Position numbers and translations under genes: made by a program. The notes beneath the pieces were generated by a model. That model had not been told where the DNA came from and searched no databases. It saw nothing but the letters and a program-made list of their open reading frames with translations. Positions 57,281 to 63,138 of a stretch of 63,138 bases of DNA are shown here, one piece after another. Source of the DNA: Methylobacterium marchantiae (GTDB lineage Bacteria > Pseudomonadota > Alphaproteobacteria > Rhizobiales > Beijerinckiaceae); the NCBI RefSeq assembly GCF_022179405.1, contig NZ_BPQT01000023.1:1-63138 (forward strand), given 5' to 3'. Each line of letters opens with the position of its first letter. Within the stretch, counting starts at the first letter, position 1.

Positions 57281-57960
57281 TCCGCGCATCCCGTACGGGC
57301 GATCGTGGGGACGGCGGATCGCTCCACCGTTCCGGCGCTCGCCGCCACCGGCGTGTCGTAGAGGCGCAGCGCCAGCCGCACCGGCCCCTCGGCGCGGGGC
57401 ATCGGCAGCCAATTGCCGGGCCGGACATCCGGGGCGAGAAGGATGGCGAAGCGTCCATCCACCTCACGCAGCACCTCCGTCGAGGTGAAGCCTTCGCGCA
57501 GCACCGGTCGCTCCGGGTCACGCTTGCCGCGCCCGGCGACGGTGAGGGTCCAGGCCCGGGCCGGCGGCGTCACTCCGGCGATCCGATAGGTGCAGCTCGC
57601 ATCGAGGGCACGGCCCTGGTCGTCCTGCGCCGCGGTGAGGAGCAGCCCTTCCCCGACCGCGAGGGGGATTTCCCCGCGCCGCGCATTCACCGCGCGGGCA
57701 TAGGGATCGGCGCCGAGGGAACCGGTCCGCGGCCACGCCGTCCAGCTTCCCACCGACACGCCGCCGAACGGATAGCCGCCGCGCGTCGCGTAATCGGCCG
57801 TCGCCAGTCCGAGCCCCGCGCCCAGGGCGAGGGTGTACACGACGAGCCCGACGGTGGAGGTCCTGCGCAGGAATCTGCGGAGCGCCCGGCTTCCGCGGCC
57901 GGCGACGCCCGCGACATCCAGCGACGCGCCCGGCCGGGCGGGTTTGGTGGTCGTGCTCAT
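57277..57960 (-). CDS. DUF1214-type membrane protein
   Basis: A 227-residue protein with one span near residues 35-57 (VGLVVYTLALGAGLGLATADY) and a C-terminal DUF1214 domain with RPGNWLPMPRAEGPVRLALRLYDTP, the family signature. ATG 57960 is likely; GTG 57993 would add 11 residues. It lies 38 bases after the PBP1A stop on the same strand and overlaps the DUF1254 gene, so the three form an operon. A link to envelope growth is inferred from context only. Confidence 0.88.
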   Translation of the reverse strand: MSTTTKPARPGASLDVAGVAGRGSRALRRFLRRTSTVGLVVYTLALGAGLGLATADYATRGGYPFGGVSVGSWTAWPRTGSLGADPYARAVNARRGEIPLAVGEGLLLTAAQDDQGRALDASCTYRIAGVTPPARAWTLTVAGRGKRDPERPVLREGFTSTEVLREVDGRFAILLAPDVRPGNWLPMPRAEGPVRLALRLYDTPVAASAGTVERSAVPTIARTGCAE

Positions 57961-57998
57961 GGGAGGGCTGGAATCCTGGACCCGTGTGGACACTGTCG

Positions 57999-60230
57999 TT
58001 ACGGGATGCCGATCCGGCCGCCGACCGAGCGGGCGCCGTCGGCGACATCGCCGGTGCTCTCGCCCGCTGCGGCACGGGAACCGGCCGGCGCGCCCTTCTC
58101 GACGGTGCGGAACAGCCCGTTCATGCTGCCGATGACCTCGAACGAGCGCCGCGAGAGCTTGCCGGCCGCGCTCGCGGCGGCGTTGACCGGCGCCGAGGCG
58201 GTTCCTGCCTGTGCCACCGGACGCGCATTCTCCTTGAGGCCCGGCATCGGCTTCAGCTCGATTCCCTGATGGGCGGTCTCCATCACGTCGTGCCAGGCCA
58301 TGGCGGGCAGCGAGCCGCCGGTCATCTTGTTGGTGGAGGTGGAATCGTCGTTGCCGAACCAGACGGCGCCGACGAAGTTGCCGGTATAGGCCACGAACCA
58401 GGCGTCCTTGTAGGCGTTGGTCGTCCCGGACTTGCCCGCGACCTTGATGCCTTCGAGCTGCGCGCGGCGGCCGGTCCCCTCTTCCACCACCTTATTCAAC
58501 ATGAAGTTCATGTCGGCCACGACCTGGGTGGAGAGGATCTGCTCGGGCTTCTCGTCGGCATGGCGGTAGATCACCTCGCCCGACGAGTTCCGCACCTCCA
58601 TCGCCGCGTAGGGCTTGGCCTTGCGGCCGCCATTGGCGAAGACCGCATAGGCCGCCGCCTGATCGATGACGTTCACCTCCGCCGAACCGATGGGCAGGGA
58701 CACCGAATCGGTGAGCGGCGTGGTGATGCCCATGCGATGGGCCATGTCGACGATCTTGGCGCGGCCGGCCTTGGCGGCGGGGAAGTCGCCCTTGATGCCG
58801 ATGGCCTTGCCGAGCGCGATGGAGATCTGGATCGGGATCGTGTTGATGGACTTGGCCACCGCCACGGTGAGGTTGGTGGCGCCCGAGAACGAGCGGCCGT
58901 AATTCTGCGGGCACCAGTTGCCGAGGCAGACCGGCCGGTCCACGACCTTGGTGTCCGGCCGGTAGAGGCCGGCGGCGAGGCCCGCCGCGTAGACGTAGGG
59001 CTTGAACGAGGAGCCCGGCTGACGCAGGGAATCGGTGGCCCGGTTGAACTGGCTCTCCCCGTAATCGGCGCCGCCCACCATCGCCCGCAGAGCCCCGTCC
59101 GGATCGAGGATGACCATCGCGGCCTCGTCGACGTCGTACTGGTCGCCGTACTGGCGCAGGATGTTCTCGACGGCCTGATCGGCGCGTTTCTGGATGCCGA
59201 TATCGAGAGGGGTCTTCACCGTCAGCACGCGGTCGCTGCGCAGGCGCCCGGCATCGGCCATGCCCTTGATCTCGCCGAAGGCCCAGTCGAGGTAGTAATC
59301 GGCGGTGATGTCGCGGGTGCGGGTCACCGGCGTCGCCGGGTTGCGCAGGGCCGTCTGGATCTGGCCTTCGGTGACGAAGCCGGCCTCCACCATGTTGTGC
59401 AGGACGTCGCCCGCGCGGGCGCGCGCCGCGGGCAGGTTCACGTGCGGCGCATATTTCGTCGGCGCCTTGAACAGGCCGGCGAGCATCGCCGCCTCGGCGA
59501 GGCTGACATCCTTCAGCGGCTTGCCGAAATAGTAATCGGCCGCTGCGACCGCGCCGAAGGTGCCGCCGCCCATATAGGCCCGGTCGAGATAGAGCTTGAG
59601 GATCTCGTTCTTGCTGAGATGGCTCTCGAGCCACAATGCCAGGAACGCCTCGTTGACCTTGCGCTCCAGCGAGCGCTCGTTGGTCAGGAACAGGTTCTTG
59701 GCGAGCTGCTGCGTGATCGACGAGCCGCCCTGGGTGTTGCCGCCGCCGCGCGAGTTCGAGACGAGGGCGCGGGCCGTCCCGATCGGGTCGATGCCCCAAT
59801 GCTCGTAGAAGCGCCGGTCCTCGGTCGAGACCAGCGCCTTGATCATGCTGTCCGGAAAGTCGTCGAGCTTCAGCGAGTCGTCGTGCTTGATGCCGCGCCG
59901 CCCGACCTCGACGCCGTAGCGGTCGAGGAAGGTGACGGCGAGGTCCTGCTGCTTCAGCCAGTTGTCGCTGGTGAGGTTGAAGGCGGGCTGTGCCAGGGCC
60001 AGCATCACCACCGCGCCACCGGTGCCGAGCGTCACGGCCTCGCTGGTGAGATCGAGGAAGACGCGCTTCCAGCCGCGCACGGAGAAGACCTGCATCCGCT
60101 CCTGGAAGCGCTCGTAGGTCTCGGCGGTGGAGCGGCCACTGTCGTACAGGCTGGCATTCACCCAGGCGTCGAAGCCGAGGGAGGCACGCTTGATCCGCGT
60201 CAGGAGCGAGGTGGCTTTGGGCAGGCGCAC
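57999..60230 (-). CDS. Penicillin-binding protein 1A (transglycosylase/transpeptidase)
   Basis: A 743-residue bifunctional peptidoglycan synthase. A cytoplasmic N-terminus and one span (about 65-85) precede the GT51 domain with EDRRFYEHWGID and GGSSITQQLAKNLFL, then the transpeptidase domain with SSFKPYVY (the SxxK serine), SIN in AKSINTIP and KSGTTNAYKDAW. It polymerises and cross-links peptidoglycan. A candidate CtrA-type site lies in the upstream gap. It heads an operon with the DUF1214/DUF1254 genes. Confidence 0.95.
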   Translation of the reverse strand: MRLPKATSLLTRIKRASLGFDAWVNASLYDSGRSTAETYERFQERMQVFSVRGWKRVFLDLTSEAVTLGTGGAVVMLALAQPAFNLTSDNWLKQQDLAVTFLDRYGVEVGRRGIKHDDSLKLDDFPDSMIKALVSTEDRRFYEHWGIDPIGTARALVSNSRGGGNTQGGSSITQQLAKNLFLTNERSLERKVNEAFLALWLESHLSKNEILKLYLDRAYMGGGTFGAVAAADYYFGKPLKDVSLAEAAMLAGLFKAPTKYAPHVNLPAARARAGDVLHNMVEAGFVTEGQIQTALRNPATPVTRTRDITADYYLDWAFGEIKGMADAGRLRSDRVLTVKTPLDIGIQKRADQAVENILRQYGDQYDVDEAAMVILDPDGALRAMVGGADYGESQFNRATDSLRQPGSSFKPYVYAAGLAAGLYRPDTKVVDRPVCLGNWCPQNYGRSFSGATNLTVAVAKSINTIPIQISIALGKAIGIKGDFPAAKAGRAKIVDMAHRMGITTPLTDSVSLPIGSAEVNVIDQAAAYAVFANGGRKAKPYAAMEVRNSSGEVIYRHADEKPEQILSTQVVADMNFMLNKVVEEGTGRRAQLEGIKVAGKSGTTNAYKDAWFVAYTGNFVGAVWFGNDDSTSTNKMTGGSLPAMAWHDVMETAHQGIELKPMPGLKENARPVAQAGTASAPVNAAASAAGKLSRRSFEVIGSMNGLFRTVEKGAPAGSRAAAGESTGDVADGARSVGGRIGIP

Positions 60231-60557
60231 GACGTGATCTCTGTCCTCAACGCATCGCCGGCATCGCTCGCCGATGCCGCGGGGTCAGCCCTACCAAGCT
60301 CCGCGCCCGTTCGCGAGGCCTCGCGATCCACATCGGACCCGCATGGCCCGCACCGCCACGACCGGCCGCGTGAATCGATTCTCCACCCATAATGCGCCCG
60401 GCGGAGGAGAAGTCTCGGCGTTCGAGAAAATAACCCTTCGTTAACCTTGACGCTCGAATGGGGCGCGGTGGTGGCATCCCTTGCCGATGCCTCCCACATG
60501 CGTCAGAGGAGGCCATACGCGTCCCCTCTCCATTCCCGAAACCGAAGGTGCTCCCGG
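60231..60557. other. Divergent promoter region of PBP1A and the YcgN-like gene
   Basis: About 327 bases between two divergent genes. It contains the ATAA-N7-TTAA motif at 60430-60444 and no credible gene. Open frames crossing it lack ribosome binding sites. Confidence 0.5.
60430..60444. promoter_or_regulatory. CtrA-like site
   Basis: ATAA-CCCTTCG-TTAA differs by one base from the alphaproteobacterial CtrA consensus TTAA-N7-TTAA, and is followed by CC as in TTAACC half-sites. It lies in the region between the divergent PBP1A and YcgN-like genes. CtrA control of a cell-wall synthase is plausible but unproven. Confidence 0.35.
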
Positions 60558-61079
60558 ATGAGCGACCGCACATCCGCCAGGGTCGCTCCGGGGCGTTCCG
60601 GCCGCCGGGCCGTCGAGCCGTTCTGGCGTGAGAAGACCCTCGACGAGATGTCGTCGGCCGAGTGGGAGAGCCTGTGCGACGGCTGCGGCCGGTGCTGCCT
60701 GCTCAAGCTCGAGGACGACGATACCGGTGAGGTCTATCATACCGATGTGGGCTGCACCCTCCTCGACGGGCTGGGCTGCCGCTGTCGGGATTACGTCAAT
60801 CGCCAGAGGCGGGTGCCCGATTGCGTCCGCCTGACGCCCGAGGCCGTGCGGACCATTCCGTGGCTGCCGCCGACCTGCGCCTATCGCCTGGTGCGCGACG
60901 GGCACGATCTCTATCCCTGGCATCCCCTCGTCTCCGGCCGTCAGGCCAGCGTCCACGAGGCCGGCATCTCGGTGCGCGGCCGCGTCTCGGGCAACGAGGA
61001 GGAGTTCACCACCGACGAGCTTCTCGACCAGATCGTCACCTGGCCCGGCCGCACCCCGGAGACCGAGGACGAGGAGTGA
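60558..61079 (+). CDS. YcgN-family cysteine cluster protein
   Basis: A 173-residue protein with an N-terminal zinc- or iron-binding cysteine cluster ([15 protein letters not shown]) and further cysteines ([26 protein letters not shown]), the UPF0153/UPF0260 pattern. ATG 60558 gives the usual N-terminus; AAGGTG lies upstream. Function is unsettled. It is convergent with the creatininase-family gene. Confidence 0.92.
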   Translation: MSDRTSARVAPGRSGRRAVEPFWREKTLDEMSSAEWESLCDGCGRCCLLKLEDDDTGEVYHTDVGCTLLDGLGCRCRDYVNRQRRVPDCVRLTPEAVRTIPWLPPTCAYRLVRDGHDLYPWHPLVSGRQASVHEAGISVRGRVSGNEEEFTTDELLDQIVTWPGRTPETEDEE

Positions 61080-61095
61080 GCGCGACGACGGTTCC

Positions 61096-61875
61096 TCACT
61101 GATCGAGGCGGAAGCGATCCACGTCGCGCAGGAGCGCGAGGAAGGCGCGGGCGCCGTGATCGAGGGCCGCGAGACCGGCCTCCCGTGTGCCGAGGGTCGC
61201 ATTGCCGATGGCACCGGACGGGTGGAGATCCTGTGCCTTCCAGGCGAAGGCGGCGGGCCGGCCGGCGCGCAGATGGGAGAAGTCCCGCTCCATCGTCACT
61301 GAGCGGGGTGTGAAATCGGCGATGGCCTCGCTCCGCACCGCGTCGGGTTTCAAGGCCAGCATCAGTGCCGTCTCGACGGCGCCGGCATGGATGCCGTGCC
61401 TGATCTCGTCTTCTGGAAACAGGCCCGCCGGGTATCCGAACCGGCTCCAGGCGGTGGTGACGGCGAGCATGCCGAGGCCGCGCAGGTCGCTCGCCACGAG
61501 GTCGATCAGGCCGCTATTGCCGCCATGCGAGGTCACGAGGACGAGCTTGCCGCATCCCGCGCCGTGAATGCTGCGGCCGATCTCGATCCAGGCGCGCAGG
61601 GCCGTCTCGGCCGTCAGCGTGAGGGTGCCGGGGAATGCGTCGTGCTCGTCCGACTTGCCGACGCTCTGGACCGGCAGGAGGAGGATATCGAGCTCGCCCG
61701 AATCGAGCTCCGCCAGACGGGAAAGGTAGCCATCGGCGATGGTGACATCCGTGGAGAGCGGCAGATGAGGACCGTGCTGCTCGACCGCCGCCACGGGAAG
61801 GACGGCGATGGCGCGATCCATAGCGGATGCACCGATCTCCCCGGTCGTCAGGTCAAACCAGTTCCGCACCGTCAT
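61096..61875 (-). CDS. Creatininase-family amidohydrolase
   Basis: A 259-residue enzyme of the creatininase/MftE family. The metal ligands are visible in VEQHGPHLPLSTD, the aspartate of that block and SHGGNSGL; ETALML provides the late glutamate. Members open cyclic amides such as creatinine or process small peptides; the substrate here is unknown. It is not linked to creatine or mycofactocin genes, so the name is only a family name. Confidence 0.93.
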   Translation of the reverse strand: MTVRNWFDLTTGEIGASAMDRAIAVLPVAAVEQHGPHLPLSTDVTIADGYLSRLAELDSGELDILLLPVQSVGKSDEHDAFPGTLTLTAETALRAWIEIGRSIHGAGCGKLVLVTSHGGNSGLIDLVASDLRGLGMLAVTTAWSRFGYPAGLFPEDEIRHGIHAGAVETALMLALKPDAVRSEAIADFTPRSVTMERDFSHLRAGRPAAFAWKAQDLHPSGAIGNATLGTREAGLAALDHGARAFLALLRDVDRFRLDQ

Positions 61876-61961
61876 GGCTGCCGCTTCCCGCGCGGCTCCG
61901 TGCCGCGAGGGTGATCTTTAGGCCGGATCAGCCGTCGTAAGAAGACGCCGCCGGGATCGTC

Positions 61962-62399
61962 TCAGCGCGACGGCCGCAGGAGCCAGCCGAGGCCGAAGGC
62001 GGCCGCCGCCACGAGGGCGAGCGTCATGGCCTTGTTCTCGTCAGCCCGAGCCGCCACGGCCCGTCCGCGGCGCACGGCCTCGCCCCGGTAATGGCGACCG
62101 CGGCGCTGGGCCTCGTCGGCCAGGGCGTAGCCGCGATCAGCGATGGCGTGTCCGCGCTGTTGCGCCTCGTCGGCCAGGGCATGGGCCCGTGCGCTCGCTT
62201 CGTCGATGAAGCGCTCGCCGTCGCGGCGCAGATCGCTCACCGTGTCGCGGGCTTCGCCATAGGCGTATTGCGCGGCGCCGGCAGCCTGGTCGTAGGCGCC
62301 TTCGACCTGCTGGCGCGCGCGTCCCGTCACGGCACCGAGGACCGACTTGCCCCGGCCCTGCAGATTGCGGACACCGCCGTCGAAATGATCTCTGTTCAT
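61962..62399 (-). CDS. Membrane-anchored helical stress-type protein
   Basis: A 145-residue protein with a long amphipathic helical region of alanine/arginine repeats (ADEAQQRGHAIADRGYALADEAQRRGR) and a C-terminal membrane span (ALVAAAAFGLGWLLRPS). The layout resembles DUF883/ElaB-like proteins that bind ribosomes or membranes under stress, but the match is by pattern only. AAGAAGGAG lies upstream of ATG 62399. It follows csbD by 125 bases on the same strand and may share its stress promoter. Confidence 0.8.
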   Translation of the reverse strand: MNRDHFDGGVRNLQGRGKSVLGAVTGRARQQVEGAYDQAAGAAQYAYGEARDTVSDLRRDGERFIDEASARAHALADEAQQRGHAIADRGYALADEAQRRGRHYRGEAVRRGRAVAARADENKAMTLALVAAAAFGLGWLLRPSR

Positions 62400-62524
62400 G
62401 GATACATCTCCTTCTTGCGAGCGGAAGACGGGGCCAGCCCCTGATCCACTCGGTCGGGTCATCGTGGCGGGCAAAGCCCCGACGACGCTCCCGACCATCG
62501 TGCGTGATTGGATTTTCGCGAGTC

Positions 62525-62737
62525 TCAGATCTTCTTGACGGCGTCGGCGGCGCTCTGGGCGGCGCCCTTGATGCCGTCCTTGGCATCGCCCACCGTCTTC
62601 TGGGCCTCGCCCTTCAGCTCCTGCGCCTTGCCTTCGGCCTGCAGCTTCTCGTTGCCGGTGGCAGAGCCGATACCCTGCTTGATGTTGCCGACGGCTTCGT
62701 TGGCGAGGCCCTTGATCTTGTCCGTCGTGCTGCTCAT
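62525..62737 (-). CDS. CsbD-family stress protein
   Basis: A 70-residue CsbD-like protein (MSSTTDKIKGLANEAVGN; then KAQELKGEAQKTVGDAKDGIKG), highly charged and helical. CsbD proteins are general stress proteins of unknown mechanism. AGAGGAACG lies upstream of ATG 62737. An EcfG-type promoter is placed about 75 bases upstream, which places the gene in the general stress response of alphaproteobacteria. Confidence 0.95.
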   Translation of the reverse strand: MSSTTDKIKGLANEAVGNIKQGIGSATGNEKLQAEGKAQELKGEAQKTVGDAKDGIKGAAQSAADAVKKI

Positions 62738-62810
62738 CGAACCGTTCCTCTTTCGTCGATCGGGTCCGCCCGGACACGGCATGCGCCGGGCGCCGCGAAG
62801 TCGAAAGCTG

Positions 62811-62836
62811 AACGGTATAGAACGTTGGAATGTTCC
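62811..62836 (-). promoter_or_regulatory. EcfG (general stress sigma factor) promoter of csbD
   Basis: On the minus strand GGAAC (62836-62832) is followed by exactly 17 bases and CGTT (62814-62811). This is the consensus of EcfG promoters controlled by the PhyR-NepR-EcfG switch in alphaproteobacteria. It is correctly oriented and spaced for csbD. Confidence 0.82.
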
Positions 62837-62950
62837 TCCCGGGGCACTGCGTACAGTATCCTTTTCGACAAAGCCCGTGATCGATATCGCACCGCGTCAT
62901 TCTCCGACGCAAAAGCCTTCGATGGTAAGAATTTGAATTTTTTATACACG

Positions 62951-62981
62951 CGGTCCAAATTTTTTGTTTCCGATCGGACCG
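62951..62981. repeat. AT-rich region with an inverted repeat
   Basis: CGGTCC (62951-62956) pairs with GGACCG (62976-62981) around an AT-rich stretch with TTTTTTG. The whole of 62930-63020 is strikingly AT-rich for this genome, so it is probably the promoter region of the gene at the window edge, possibly with an operator. Confidence 0.45.
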
Positions 62982-63035
62982 AACTCGCCAGCAAAGTTTC
63001 TTGAATTCAAAATATTCCCGGCTAGAACTCGGCCA

Positions 63036-63138
63036 ATGATCAACAAGACACCGAGGAAGACGGTCGTGACCGTGCGCGCCGACGCCCCGGCTCGGGGCAG
63101 GCCGACCCTGCCGGGGCTGGAACCGACGACCGAGCGCG
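63036..63138 (+). CDS. Partial gene at the window edge
   Basis: An open frame from ATG 63036 continues past the window (MINKTPRKTVVTVR, then ARGRPTLPGLEPTTER). The basic GRP-containing start resembles the N-terminus of some transcriptional regulators, but too little is present to say. The AT-rich region upstream suits a promoter. GTG 63066 is another possible start. Confidence 0.45.
   Translation, partial: MINKTPRKTVVTVRADAPARGRPTLPGLEPTTER

Overview
The window is a gene-dense, high-GC chromosomal segment from an alphaproteobacterium of the Hyphomicrobiales. Gene content and order suggest a Methylobacterium-like organism: a gene-transfer-agent tail cluster, the ccmIEFH operon, the mdh-sucCD-odhAB-lpd operon, a DUF1254/DUF1214 pair and CsbD stress proteins. 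This placement is an inference, since no rRNA or other marker lies in the window. I saw no tRNA, rRNA, CRISPR array, transposase or phage integrase.

Region 1 (1-10960) is the distal half of a gene-transfer-agent (GTA) or domesticated siphophage tail cluster: tape measure, distal tail protein (DUF2460), hub (DUF2163), NlpC/P60 peptidase, the 1302-residue TIM-barrel megatron and a DUF2793 fibre with a C1q-like end. A probable lysis cassette follows: a GH24 lysozyme and three small phage-type proteins, two of them with membrane segments. A RelE/HigA toxin-antitoxin pair on the opposite strand is wedged between the peptidase and the megatron.

Region 2 (11092-26416) holds a PepSY protein with an OmpR-type two-component system whose regulator and kinase are separated by an inserted VapBC pair, then ccmI-ccmE-ccmF-ccmH for cytochrome c maturation (ccmI has a duplicated C-terminal domain), a chemoreceptor-like protein, a DUF1007/NreB-type metal pair, a histidine phosphatase and XerC.

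Region 3 (26370-38169) is mostly on the minus strand: a glutathione transferase and the TCA block mdh-sucC-sucD-odhA-odhB-lpd, with a split pentapeptide-repeat gene inserted between odhB and lpd, and a TetR regulator.

Region 4 (38273-54478) carries housekeeping genes (gloB, a methyltransferase, marC, dapB, gpmA, grpE, glnD, gshB), a sulfonate/nitrate-type ABC importer interrupted by an MNT-HEPN toxin-antitoxin pair, an OsmC protein, and a GtrA-linked membrane protein.

Region 5 (54633-63138) holds small secreted proteins, an orphan minus-strand terminator that may end an unannotated small RNA, a penicillin-binding protein 1A operon with DUF1214/DUF1254 membrane proteins, a YcgN cysteine-cluster protein, a creatininase-family hydrolase, and two stress-type proteins behind a textbook EcfG promoter.

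The recurring theme is accessory insertion at gene junctions of core operons: three different type II or type VII toxin-antitoxin modules and one pentapeptide gene sit exactly between genes that normally adjoin, several with short gene overlaps.
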